DNA of 64,000 bases, from positions 168,365 through 232,364 of the forward strand of contig NZ_BMQY01000008.1 of the NCBI RefSeq assembly GCF_014648355.1. The letters run 5' to 3'. Both the position numbers and the translations under genes were made by a program. Positions 25,597 through 33,657 of the stretch are shown here, in pieces. The notes below the pieces were generated by a model. That model had not been told where the DNA came from. It did not search any database and saw only the letters and a list, made by a program, of their open reading frames with translations. The stretch's first letter is position 1; each line of letters opens with the position of its first letter. The DNA comes from Couchioplanes azureus. Its GTDB lineage: Bacteria > Actinomycetota > Actinomycetes > Mycobacteriales > Micromonosporaceae.

Positions 25597-26494
25597 ATGC
25601 ATCCTGGGGGGGCGATGACGGGAAGGGCCGGTGCGGCGCAGACATTGGCGTCCGTGCTCCGCGAACTGAAAAGCCGCAGCGGGCGCAGTTTCGAGGCGTT
25701 GGCCAAACGGCTCGCGGTCAGTAAATCCGCATTGCACCGGTATACCTCGGGCGAGGTCGTACCGGCCCGATTCAGCATCGTCGAATTGTGGGCGCGCGAA
25801 TGCGGCGCCACCGCGGCCGAGATGGCCGAACTGCGCCGGCTCTGGATCGCCGCCACCGATCCCCGGCCGGACGAACCCGGCCCGCCGGACCCGGCCGGCG
25901 GCCCGGGTGGCGGCACCGATCCGGGTGACGAGTCCGGTCCCGGTGACGCCGGCGCACCCGCCGACGGCTGGCGCGCCGGTGCCCGGACGTCCGGCCGGCG
26001 TCGTCGCCGGTGGCTCGCGCCGGCCGCGTTCCTCGCCGTGGCGGGCATCGTCGCCGCCCTCGTCGCGCTGGCGCCACGGTGGGCTGTCCGGAAAGCCGGC
26101 GCCGGTACCGGGCGGCGCGGCGGCCGCCGATCCGGCTCCGGGCCGCTGCGAGGCCCGCGCGGGAGTGCGCCACGTCGATGCGCGCCGCGCCGGGCACATC
26201 TGGCGTACCGACTACGTCTGCCCGAACAGCCCCGGCGTCGCGCTCTACGACGAGCCCGGCGGGACGCGGAAGATCGCCGTCATGGAGACCGGGCGGAGCT
26301 GGTTCACCTGCTGGACCTCGGGGGCCGACGCCCGGGTCTGGTACTACACCCGGGGCGACCGCAGCGAGCCCGGCACCGAGGCCTGGGACGGCTGGGGCTT
26401 CGTCGCCGCCGAGCACGTCGCCCTGCCCGCCCACCCGGCGCCCTCGATGCCGGACTGCTGGTTCATGCCCGACGGCCCGCGACGGAGTCCGTGA
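25597..26494 (+). pseudogene. Frameshifted HTH-membrane regulator with extracytoplasmic Cys domain
   Basis: The first frame (from ATG 25597) encodes an XRE-type HTH (about 10-70; RSFEALAKRLAVSKSALHRY), a Gly/Pro/Asp linker and one membrane helix (APAAFLAVAGIVAALVALAP). The matching extracytoplasmic domain is intact but in the +1 frame: from about 26080 it reads GKPAPVPGG, CEARAGVRHVDARRAGHIW, YVCPNSPG, SWFTCWTSG, MPDCWFMPDG and stops at 26494. One extra base (or two lost) between about 26075 and 26130 separates them. The architecture parallels the HTH-sensor at 10150-11319. It could be a recent pseudogene, a sequencing error or, less likely, programmed frameshifting. Divergent from the M23 gene. 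Confidence 0.75.
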
Positions 26495-26548
26495 GCTCCG
26501 GCGGCCGCCCCGGCGCTCGGGCCGGACCGCGTGTGCCAGGCTGTGCGG

Positions 26549-27115
26549 ATGCAGGACGACCTGATCGCACCGGGGTTGCATCCGATGCTCGCCGCGCGGT
26601 GGAGCCCGACGACGTTCGACCCGGTGCACGAGGTCGACGCCGGCCAGGTCGAGCTGCTCGTGGAGGCGGCGCGGTGGGCCCCGTCCGCCGGGAACTCGCA
26701 GCCCTGGGCGTTCGTCGTCGGCCGCCGCGGCGACGAGACGCACCGGCGGCTGGTGCGCCACCTCGCCGCCAGCTCCGGCCGCTGGGCGCCCTCGGCAAGC
26801 GTGCTCGTCGCCAACCTGGCCCACCGGTACGTCGAGGACACCGACTGGGAATACTCGGAGTTCGCGCACTACGACCTGGGCCAGGCGGTGGCCCACATGA
26901 CTCTGCAGGCGCAGGCGCTCGGGTTGTTCGTCCGCCAGTTCCGCGCGTTCGACCGGGACGGCGTGGCCGCTGAGTTCGGCGTTCCCGCCCACTGGGAGGT
27001 CACGACCATGTCCGCGATCGGCCGGGTGCCGGCGGGCGCCGGTCCCCTCGACAGCCCGGTTCCCGCGTCGCGCGAACGACGTCCGGTCGGCGAACTGCTC
27101 TGGACGCGGGTCTAG
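26549..27115 (+). CDS. Nitroreductase-family oxidoreductase
   Basis: 188-residue FMN enzyme. I prefer ATG 26549 (MQDDLIAPGLHPM) to the GTG 18 bp upstream. Features: RWSPTTFD, the phosphate-contacting motif of the N-terminus; EAARWAPSAGNSQPWAF near 40-55; and YDLGQAVAHMTLQAQALGLF near 110-130, which forms the flavin site. The family reduces nitroaromatics, quinones or other electrophiles with NAD(P)H. Single gene; substrate unknown. Confidence 0.85.
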   Translation: MQDDLIAPGLHPMLAARWSPTTFDPVHEVDAGQVELLVEAARWAPSAGNSQPWAFVVGRRGDETHRRLVRHLAASSGRWAPSASVLVANLAHRYVEDTDWEYSEFAHYDLGQAVAHMTLQAQALGLFVRQFRAFDRDGVAAEFGVPAHWEVTTMSAIGRVPAGAGPLDSPVPASRERRPVGELLWTRV

Positions 27116-27243
27116 CCGTCGCCGGCCGCCGGTTCCGTGGCCGGTGGGCGTGGCGACTCGGCCGGCCGGCCGAACCGCCGCCCTGGGCACCCCTGCACGG
27201 TCCGGGAGTCACCACCATCGAAGCGTGTGGCTGTCCTGCCCCG

Positions 27244-27795
27244 TCAGTCCCAGAACGGCAGAGCGTACGTCGCCGCCTGGCCGATGGCGGTGCCGTCGAT
27301 CGCGATCGCAGTCCGGGCGAGGCCGAGGTTCCGCCACTCGGCGACGAACTCGAAGGAGGCCGGCGGTGGCAGCGGCGAGAGCCAGAGCCGCTGATGGCCG
27401 TGGTAGTGCCGGTCGTCGCCGGAGGACTCGCTGCCGGCCTCGACCAGCATGGGTCGGTGCGGTCTGTCGGAGGAAGGCGCCCCAGCCCGGAAGGGGTGCT
27501 CGACGGTCGTGGCCGTCCCGCCGTCCGGGAAGCGGACGCCGAACCTCAGGCCTCCGTCGGCCACCGTGGAGCCGAGGCCGGCTCCACGGTGGCTGTCGAC
27601 CACGCTGTCCCAGACCGGGTCGTCCAGCGAGTCCCGGCGGACCGCCACGGACAGCGCGAGGATGCATCCCTGAGGAAAGGCAACCGCGTGCTGCAGGGCG
27701 ATCACCGCGCCCCGGGTACGGGCGACGAACCGCTGGATCGGCACCGGCCGTCCCAGGACGTCCGGGGGTGGCCCCTGCCACGAGGCTGTGTCCAT
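27244..27795 (-). CDS. Conserved hypothetical protein
   Basis: 183-residue cytoplasmic-looking protein, no signal peptide or membrane helix. It has a beta-rich composition with segments GAVIALQHAVAFPQGCILAL, FGVRFPDGG and RHYHGHQRLWLSPLPPP; the last resembles uncharacterised actinomycete proteins. I do not recognise a function. ATG 27795 follows a leaderless-type -10 box. Confidence 0.65.
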   Translation of the reverse strand: MDTASWQGPPPDVLGRPVPIQRFVARTRGAVIALQHAVAFPQGCILALSVAVRRDSLDDPVWDSVVDSHRGAGLGSTVADGGLRFGVRFPDGGTATTVEHPFRAGAPSSDRPHRPMLVEAGSESSGDDRHYHGHQRLWLSPLPPPASFEFVAEWRNLGLARTAIAIDGTAIGQAATYALPFWD

Positions 27796-27801
27796 GGAGA
27801 G

Positions 27802-27807
27802 ACCCTA
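27802..27807 (-). promoter_or_regulatory. Leaderless -10 box of the hypothetical gene
   Basis: On the minus strand TAGGGT lies exactly six bases before ATG 27795; no ribosome site is present. Same geometry as the other leaderless starts in this window. Confidence 0.5.
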
Positions 27808-27872
27808 GCCTTCAGAGAGGTGCCGACCACGACGGTGGCGAGCCGCCGAGGACGGCCCCGGCCCCGGACGGC

Positions 27873-28538
27873 TCAGAGCCCGCTGATCGAGACGTCGGGC
27901 CGGCCGGAGAAGCAGATCGTGCCGTCGTTGAGGGTCGCGCCCCCGGCGGAGACGTAGTCATGGGTCCAGCCGTACTGGTTCAGGTTGGACCAGGTGCGCG
28001 ACGCCGAGGTGCCGGAGGTCGGTCCGCTGTGGGATTGATGTGACGTGCCGTTGCGGTCGGTGAGCGTGACGGTCCAGGTCCAGAAGAAGGCCGACGCCGG
28101 AAGGTTCCGGTAGCCGCTGGCGATCGAGACCTTGTGAGCGCCGGTCTGCGTGACGCGGATCCACGAGACGCCGCAGTTTCCCCAGACCTCGTTGTAGTCG
28201 GTGTTCGCGGCGCTGGCCGTCACGGGACGGTGGGGCGACGCCGCGTCCGCGGGCGCCTGCCGGTGCAGGAGCGGACCCTTCGGCAGCTTCGACGTCGGAT
28301 CGATCGGAACCGACTGCCGATCGCCGTTCGCATAGGTCACGATCTTGTAGCCGTGGGCCTTGGCGACGTCCGGGTCGAAGCCCGCCACGTACATCCCGAC
28401 CTGCTTCTCCTGCGGGGTCGGGCTCGGCGCCGCCGGGGAGGCGAGCGCGGCCGAGGTGGCGCTGAGCGTGCCCAGCGTCATCGCGAGCACGGTGAACGCC
28501 CTGAACGGTTTCCGGTTCCTGGTCATTGTGATCTTCAT
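27873..28538 (-). CDS. Secreted protein of unknown function
   Basis: 221-residue exported protein. ATG 28538 (MKITMTRNRK) is preceded by GGAAGAG; ATG 28526 four codons in is an alternative. The signal peptide spans about 1-35. The N-terminal mature part has KAHGYKIVTYANGDRQSVPI; the C-terminal 130 residues are beta-rich with two cysteines (WGNCGVSW, GTICFSG) and many Ser/Thr. I do not recognise the family. Not obviously linked to its neighbours. Confidence 0.68.
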   Translation of the reverse strand: MKITMTRNRKPFRAFTVLAMTLGTLSATSAALASPAAPSPTPQEKQVGMYVAGFDPDVAKAHGYKIVTYANGDRQSVPIDPTSKLPKGPLLHRQAPADAASPHRPVTASAANTDYNEVWGNCGVSWIRVTQTGAHKVSIASGYRNLPASAFFWTWTVTLTDRNGTSHQSHSGPTSGTSASRTWSNLNQYGWTHDYVSAGGATLNDGTICFSGRPDVSISGL

Positions 28539-28680
28539 CCTCTCTTCCGATCTCTCGGTTGACCCTTGACCGGCCGGGGAGTGGCTCGCCGGCCAAGCGC
28601 CACCGATGTTTCTGATGCGGGGTGGGCAGCCACAAGGACAACCGGCTGTCCCGGACGGCTGCGGCACTGTTCGACCTGGT

Positions 28681-28718
28681 CACGGCCTTGTTCGGGACGT
28701 GTTCCGAACGAGGCCGTG
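28681..28718 (-). terminator. Terminator of the beta-propeller gene
   Basis: CACGGCCTTGTTCGG (28681-28695) pairs with CCGAACGAGGCCGTG (28704-28718) over 15 bp with one G-U, around an 8-nt loop, in the 252-bp spacer downstream of the propeller gene. The rest of that spacer shows nothing recognisable. Confidence 0.7.
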
Positions 28719-28790
28719 CGGAGTGCGAAACCGTTCCAGGGCAGCCGGCGGGGATGATTGCGACACGCCCGCTGCGCCCGGGCGCCGGGG

Positions 28791-30266
28791 TCAGTGGCTC
28801 AGGTTGAGGACGGCGACGCTGCCGTTGGCGGACCCGCCTGCGACGTAGACGTCGCGGCCGTCCGGACTGACCGCGATGCCGGCGGTCCCGGTGGCCCCGC
28901 CGAGGCTCATCCCGAGGACCGCGGTGCACCCGGCGGCCGTGGTGAGGGCCACACAGCCACTCGTGCCGGACAGCTGCGTCAGGACACCGGTGCCGTTGTT
29001 GTGGCGGAAGACTGCGACGGCGTCGCTGCCCGCGGCGGGCACGAAGGCGAACAGCCCGTCGGGGCTGAAGGCGATGCCGACCGGGTTCGTGACCGCCCTG
29101 GCGGTGGTGCACCCGGTCATCGTGCCGCCGTACACGCAGGAGTTCGGGCTGGCCAACTGGGTCAGGAGACCGCTGGTGGCGTTGCGGGTGAAGGCGGCGA
29201 CGGTGCCGCCGGTGTTGCCCACGCCGTACACGGTGGCGCCGTCGGGTGCGACACCGACGAAGTACGCGCCGGAGAGACCCTTCACGAGGGTGCAGTTCGC
29301 GTTGCCGTTGCCGGTGTAGACGCAGCCGTTCGGGCTGGCGGGCTGCATGAGCACGCCCGTGCTCATGTTGCGCTGGAAGATCGCGATGGCGTTGCTCCGG
29401 TACGCCGCCACGTACACGGTGGTGCCGTCCGGAGACGTACGCAGGTAGTACGGCTCGTCCATCCCCCGCGCGAGCGTGCAGGTGCCGGCGGTGCTGTTGT
29501 TGGTGTAGCAGCCGGAGGCGTCGGCGGGCTGGGTGAGCGCTCCGGTGGTCGCGTTGCGTGCCAAGACGGTCAGCGCGTCGGATCCGTGGCTGGCGACGTA
29601 CACGTAGGCACCGTCCGGGCTCACGATGACGCCGTCGGGGTTGAGGAACTTCCGGGCGGCTGTGCACCCACCGGGATTGGCGACGGTGTTGTCGTAGAGG
29701 CAGCGGGCGGTGCCGCTCAGCGGCGTCAACGCGCCGGTGGTGGCGTTGCGCGAGAAGGCGACGAGCGTCGACGAGCCGAAGGCGACCGCATAGACGTGCC
29801 TGCCGTCCGGACTGATGGCCAGGTCGTACACCGACAGCAGGAGCCCCTGCACCGTGGTGCAGCCCGTCACGTCCACGTTGCTGTAGCACCGGTGGGGACT
29901 GGCCAACTGAGTCAAGGCGCCGGTGGTGGTGTTGCGGGAGAACGCGGCCACGCCGGAGCTGTCGCCGTTCACCGAGCCGACGTACACGTGCTTGCCGTCG
30001 GGGCTCACCACCACGCTCGTGCCGCCCACGATGCCGGTGGCGCCAGTGCAGCCGCTGGTTCCGGTGTCGTTGAGGCATCCCGCGGTCTGGGTGAGACCGA
30101 ACGTGGAGCGCGCGGGGAAGGTGGAGGCCGGGCCTGTGGTGGTTGCCGTGAACGCGGCGGAGCTGACCGGCATCAGGGCGGTGCCGCCCAGGTAGAGAAG
30201 GGTGAGCAGGGCAGCGACGACCCACGCGGGGCGACCGCGCGTTGCGCGGGCATGTCGTCCAGCCAT
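28791..30266 (-). CDS. Secreted beta-propeller (lactonase-like) protein
   Basis: 491-residue exported protein. ATG 30266, seven bases after GGAGG, is preferred to GTG 30269. After an N-terminal membrane/signal segment (about 12-40), the rest is about eight copies of a 50-60 residue blade: SPDGxxVYVA, then VAxFxRNxTTGALTQL, then a Cys-containing GC/CTxx segment. This is the pattern of the 3-carboxymuconate cyclase/6-phosphogluconolactonase-like propeller, though secreted and with an unusual pair of cysteines in most blades. An enzymatic role is doubtful; ligand binding or a surface role is as likely. Confidence 0.78.
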   Translation of the reverse strand: MAGRHARATRGRPAWVVAALLTLLYLGGTALMPVSSAAFTATTTGPASTFPARSTFGLTQTAGCLNDTGTSGCTGATGIVGGTSVVVSPDGKHVYVGSVNGDSSGVAAFSRNTTTGALTQLASPHRCYSNVDVTGCTTVQGLLLSVYDLAISPDGRHVYAVAFGSSTLVAFSRNATTGALTPLSGTARCLYDNTVANPGGCTAARKFLNPDGVIVSPDGAYVYVASHGSDALTVLARNATTGALTQPADASGCYTNNSTAGTCTLARGMDEPYYLRTSPDGTTVYVAAYRSNAIAIFQRNMSTGVLMQPASPNGCVYTGNGNANCTLVKGLSGAYFVGVAPDGATVYGVGNTGGTVAAFTRNATSGLLTQLASPNSCVYGGTMTGCTTARAVTNPVGIAFSPDGLFAFVPAAGSDAVAVFRHNNGTGVLTQLSGTSGCVALTTAAGCTAVLGMSLGGATGTAGIAVSPDGRDVYVAGGSANGSVAVLNLSH

Positions 30267-30363
30267 CACCCATCCTCCCCTCGGTACGTCGGCAGCGGAC
30301 CGCCGTACTCAAGCCTTTCGCCCGACCGGGGCGGCCCGGATCACCGGGCGCGGCTCCGCGTGG

Positions 30364-31053
30364 CTAGGCCCGGCTCGCTCGTGCGTCTCCGGCGCGCAGG
30401 GCCGAGGCGGCCGTGCGGAGCGTCGGGGCCAGCGCGTCGGCGATGAGCGCGTAGCCGGCGCTGGAGGGGTGGAACCGGTCGGCGCTGAACAGCGCCGGGT
30501 CCGCGGCGAACGCGGCGGACGCGGCCGCGCCGATGTCGGCGATCCGGGCGCCGGCGGCCGTCGCCGCGCGGGTCTGGTGCTGCTGGAGCAGCGTGCTGCC
30601 GGTACGGACGAGCATCCGCATCTGCGGGGGTACCCACGGCACGACGCTGAGGTCCGGCGCGGGGACCACCACCACCTCGGCGCCGGCGGTCGTGAGGGTC
30701 CGGACGGCGTCGCCGAGGAGCGTGGCGGCGTGCTGTGCGGGGACGAGGTGGGTGAGGTCGTTGGCGCCGATGATGATCAGCGCGAGGTCCGGCGCCCATG
30801 CCGCGGCCCGGTGCGCCTGGGCGGCCAGGCCCCGGCTGTCGGCCCCGGGCACGGCGAACACGCGGGCCTCGGTGGGAGTGCCGGAGGCGGTCAGGTCAGC
30901 GGCCAGGCGCTCGCCGATCGTGTCGGCGGGACGCAACGCGCCCTGCCCGTACGCGATGGAGTCGCCGAGGACGGCGAAGGCAAGTGTCACAGCGATCGAC
31001 AACGCCGGCGACGCCGCCCGCCTTCCGGCGCCGCCGTGTGGCGTCGCTGACAT
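30364..31053 (-). CDS. SGNH/GDSL-family hydrolase
   Basis: 229-residue esterase-like protein. N-terminal hydrophobic stretch (about 14-30) may be an uncleaved signal. Block I is GDSIAYGQG with the nucleophile serine near residue 32, block II has the glycine in PGADSRG, block III is GANDLTH with the oxyanion Asn, and block V is DRFHPSSAGY with Asp and His. All catalytic residues are present. Substrate could be an acetylated glycan or a lipid; the neighbouring chitosan locus makes a polysaccharide acetyl ester conceivable but unproven. Confidence 0.85.
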   Translation of the reverse strand: MSATPHGGAGRRAASPALSIAVTLAFAVLGDSIAYGQGALRPADTIGERLAADLTASGTPTEARVFAVPGADSRGLAAQAHRAAAWAPDLALIIIGANDLTHLVPAQHAATLLGDAVRTLTTAGAEVVVVPAPDLSVVPWVPPQMRMLVRTGSTLLQQHQTRAATAAGARIADIGAAASAAFAADPALFSADRFHPSSAGYALIADALAPTLRTAASALRAGDARASRA

Positions 31054-31164
31054 CGTCGCTGCTCACCGGGGCCGTGCGGAGCGCAGGCGGGCACGTCTGT
31101 CGGGGCCCGTGGGGCGAAGCCGAACCAGAGGGACTCGGGGGGCCTCCGGGGCGCCGGGTCGGTG

Positions 31165-31213
31165 CGGCCGCGCCGCGACCCGCAGACGGACTGGCGGGTC
31201 CACGGCGCGGCCG
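31165..31213 (-). terminator. Long hairpin terminator of the chitosanase gene
   Basis: Outer arms CGGCCGCGCCG (31165-31175) and CGGCGCGGCCG (31203-31213) and inner arms GACCCGC (31177-31183) and GCGGGTC (31194-31200) stack into one hairpin, 20 bp beyond the stop of the minus-strand chitosanase gene. Confidence 0.75.
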
Positions 31214-31232
31214 AGGTTGGCGACGGAGTGGG

Positions 31233-32141
31233 TCAGTCGATCCGGTAGTGGTCGCCGTAGATCGAGAACTCCAGCGGGGTGTTCAGGTCGAAGTTGCGGT
31301 TGCGCAGGAACACCCGCTGGGCCGTGTCCACCCGTGAGGTGTCCGAGTGGGCCTCCTCCTTCTTCATCTCGATCACCCGCTCGTCCAGGAAGGCGTTGAG
31401 CCAGGTGGTCTCGCTGCCGCCCTGGGACGGCGGCTTGGCCCGGTGCAGCGCACGGCTGCGGATCGCGCGCATGCCCTCGTAGCCGTGCATGACGGCCGCG
31501 TCGTAGTACGCGAACTGGCCCAGCGCCCGGACCTTGTCCGACTTGCCGTCGCGGACGGAGGGGTTGAAGTAGACCCGGTCCCGCTCGGCCTCCTGCGCGT
31601 CCCGGAAGGCCGGGTCGCCCGCGGCGGTCCGCCAGTCGCGGGGGAAGTGCGGGTCGAGGCCGGCGTGCGAGTCGGTGCCGTTGACGCGGCGCAGCGCGGG
31701 CAGGTATTTCGCCAGCACGTTGCCCGGCTCGTCGTCGGTGTACCGCTCGACCAGCTCCAGCATGTCGCCGGTGCCGGAGCAGAAGCCGATGATCCCGGCC
31801 GTGTAGCCGCGCCCGTCGTCGATGTCCTCGATGTAGGAGAACTGGTCCCGCCAGTCGAGCGACGAGTTCTCGGCGGCGGACACGATCTGCATGGCGATCT
31901 CCTTCTTCGCCGGGTTGTCGAGGTTGACCCCGGCGACGGCCGCCGGGTTGCCGACGGAGGCCCCGGCGACGGCCGCCGGGTTGCCGGGGTCGGCCCCGGC
32001 GACGGCCACCGGGTTCTCCAGGCTCGTCGCGGCGCCGGCCGGTGGGAGGCCGTAGGCGATTCCCGCGACGGGCAGCAGCAGGCCGCCCAGGGCGTACGCG
32101 AGGGTCCGCCGGCGGTTGCGGGGGGTGGAGGGGACGGTCAT
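31233..32141 (-). CDS. csnA: Secreted chitosanase, glycoside hydrolase family 46
   Basis: 302-residue exported endo-chitosanase. ATG 32141 has GAGGAG upstream and gives an arginine-rich (Tat-like, RNRRR) signal peptide. After about 36 residues come three 11-residue repeats (NPAAVAG-type, about 43-76), then the GH46 domain. The acid catalyst Glu is in AENSSLDW and the second catalytic Asp in DIDDGRGYT, both at the family positions; GFCSGTGDMLELVERY follows. It hydrolyses chitosan outside the cell. Divergent from the csnR-like operon, whose transporter and glycosidase would take up and process the oligomers. Confidence 0.93.
   Translation of the reverse strand: MTVPSTPRNRRRTLAYALGGLLLPVAGIAYGLPPAGAATSLENPVAVAGADPGNPAAVAGASVGNPAAVAGVNLDNPAKKEIAMQIVSAAENSSLDWRDQFSYIEDIDDGRGYTAGIIGFCSGTGDMLELVERYTDDEPGNVLAKYLPALRRVNGTDSHAGLDPHFPRDWRTAAGDPAFRDAQEAERDRVYFNPSVRDGKSDKVRALGQFAYYDAAVMHGYEGMRAIRSRALHRAKPPSQGGSETTWLNAFLDERVIEMKKEEAHSDTSRVDTAQRVFLRNRNFDLNTPLEFSIYGDHYRID
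31926..32016 (-). repeat. Three 33-bp tandem repeats inside the chitosanase gene
   Basis: Units begin at 31926, 31959 and 31992 with a 33-bp period. They encode NPAAVAGVNLD, NPAAVAGASVG and NPVAVAGADPG in the linker between signal peptide and catalytic domain. The DNA units share the core GGCGACGGCC; the third differs at one core base. Confidence 0.85.
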
Positions 32142-32235
32142 GGCGCTCCTCGGGTGGGGGATGGAGGGATCTGCGCACAGGGGTATCCATCGGCGACGGT
32201 CTTTCTGTCCACCGTCGTCGTGGCGATGAGTGGTC

Positions 32236-32280
32236 ACGCTAGGTCAGTTAAAGTGATTTATCAATACCCGTCGATAAGTC
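32236..32280 (-). promoter_or_regulatory. Chitosanase promoter and overlapping operator
   Basis: Reading the minus strand, TTGATA (32259-32264), a 17-bp spacer and TAGCGT (32236-32241) form a promoter for the chitosanase gene. An inverted repeat GATTTATC-N10-GATAAGTC (32255-32280, 7 of 8 matched) covers the -35, placing a repressor there. The csnR-like product is the obvious candidate. Confidence 0.7.
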
Positions 32281-32362
32281 CGATATGCAGGGATGGCTGG
32301 CGGTTTGAAGGGCCCCGGCGGCCGCCCGAGCGCGCGATCCTTCACGTGCCGTGACGAAGGTC

Positions 32363-32425
32363 TTGACAGCGCATCGACGGCGGTCCTACGGTCGGATCAA
32401 TTGTTAGTTTGTTTGCCAATCATCC
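32363..32425 (+). promoter_or_regulatory. Promoter and operator of the chitosan-uptake operon
   Basis: TTGACA (32363-32368), an 18-bp spacer and TACGGT (32387-32392) are a near-ideal promoter. The imperfect inverted repeat GGATCAATTG (32394-32403) / CCAATCATCC (32416-32425) with TTAGTTTGTTTG between covers the start site, as in ROK-type repressor operators. It precedes the ribosome site of the ROK gene. Confidence 0.72.
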
Positions 32426-32436
32426 GAGGGGGCGCC

Positions 32437-33621
32437 GTGCCGAGGCTGGCGGGCTCGTCCAAGCTGCTGCGCGCGATGAACGAGAGCGCGGCGCTCGCCC
32501 ACCTGCTCGAGCTCGGCCGGCTCACCCGGGCCGACCTGCGCCGGCTCACCGCGCTCTCCACCCCGACCATCTCGGAGGTGCTGCGCCGGCTCACCGACGC
32601 CGGCCTGGTCACCGTGGTCGGCCACCACAGCGGCAAGCCCGGGCCTAACGCCGAGATCTACTCGGCCGACCCGGACGCCGCCTACGCCGCGGCGGTGTCC
32701 GTCCGCGACGTCGGCAGCACCGGAGCCCCCGCCGTGGTCGCCGCCCTGTGCGACCTGAGCGGCGAGGTCCGGGCCCGCGCCGAGTCCCGGGTGGACTTCC
32801 TGGAAACCGAGCCGAAGGCCGCGCTGGTCGACGTGGTCGCGGACCTGCGGCGCCGGGCCGGCGTGCCGGCCGAGCGCCTGCGCCACGTGCAGCTCGGCGT
32901 GGCCGGCTCGTACGACGGCGCGACCCGGACGATCCGGCACGTCGACGTCCCCGGCTTCGGCCGCCCCGGCCTGGTACCGGAGATCGCCACGGCCCTCGGC
33001 ACCGGCGTCGGCGTGGACAACGACGTCAACCTCGCCGCCGTGGCCGAGCGCCGCCGCGGGGTGGGCCGCGACGCCGACGGCTTCGCCCTGCTCTGGCTCG
33101 GCGAGGAGGGCCTCGGCCTCGCCATCGACATCGGTGGCACGCTGCTGCGCGGCGCGCGCGGTGGCGCCGGCGAGATCGGGTACATGCCGCTGTACGCGCC
33201 CGACTCCACCCATCGCAAGGTCGACCTGCAGGACCTGGTCGGCGGCGCGGCCGTCCTCGACCTGGCCCGGGACCACGGCGTGGCCGGGCGTACCCCGCTC
33301 GAGGTCGTCGCCACCGCGGCGGCCGGCCCGGAGGCCGGCGAGTTCCTGGTCCGGTTCGCCGACCGGATCGCGGTCGGCCTGGCCGCGGTGATCGCCGTGC
33401 TCGACCCGCCGCTCGTCGTCCTCGCCGGCCCGATCGCCCAGGCCGGCGGGCCGGCCCTGCTCACCACGGTCACCGGCGCGGTCGGCCGCGCGGCGCCGCT
33501 GGAGAGCACCATCGCCGTCACGTCCATCTCCGACGACGCGGTCCTGCTCGGCGCCCTCGACGCCGGCCTGACCGCCGTCCGCGAGGCGCTGATCGCCTCC
33601 ATCCGCGACCACCAGGCCTGA
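32437..33621 (+). CDS. csnR: ROK-family transcriptional regulator (CsnR-like)
   Basis: 394-residue repressor: winged HTH (about 10-75; RLTRADLRRLTALSTPTISE, VLRRLTDAG) plus a ROK sugar-binding domain (about 85-390) with VDNDVNLAA and AIDIGGTLLRGARGGAGEIGY. The zinc-binding CxCGxxGC of ROK kinases is missing, as expected for a regulator. GTG 32437 follows GAGGGGG. In Streptomyces the csnR-E-F-G-H-K operon and csnA are regulated by CsnR; the same gene order here supports that this protein represses both this operon and the divergent chitosanase, relieved by chitosan oligomers. Confidence 0.88.
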   Translation: MPRLAGSSKLLRAMNESAALAHLLELGRLTRADLRRLTALSTPTISEVLRRLTDAGLVTVVGHHSGKPGPNAEIYSADPDAAYAAAVSVRDVGSTGAPAVVAALCDLSGEVRARAESRVDFLETEPKAALVDVVADLRRRAGVPAERLRHVQLGVAGSYDGATRTIRHVDVPGFGRPGLVPEIATALGTGVGVDNDVNLAAVAERRRGVGRDADGFALLWLGEEGLGLAIDIGGTLLRGARGGAGEIGYMPLYAPDSTHRKVDLQDLVGGAAVLDLARDHGVAGRTPLEVVATAAAGPEAGEFLVRFADRIAVGLAAVIAVLDPPLVVLAGPIAQAGGPALLTTVTGAVGRAAPLESTIAVTSISDDAVLLGALDAGLTAVREALIASIRDHQA

Positions 33622-33657
33622 CGCCCGCCGGCACCACCCCCCGAGAGGACCCCCGAC

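Noticed and set aside
26095..26973. Continuation of the HTH frame past the frameshift to 26973
   Set aside because: Beyond about 26095 that frame loses all protein character, while the +1 frame holds the Cys-containing domain and then the nitroreductase gene starts.
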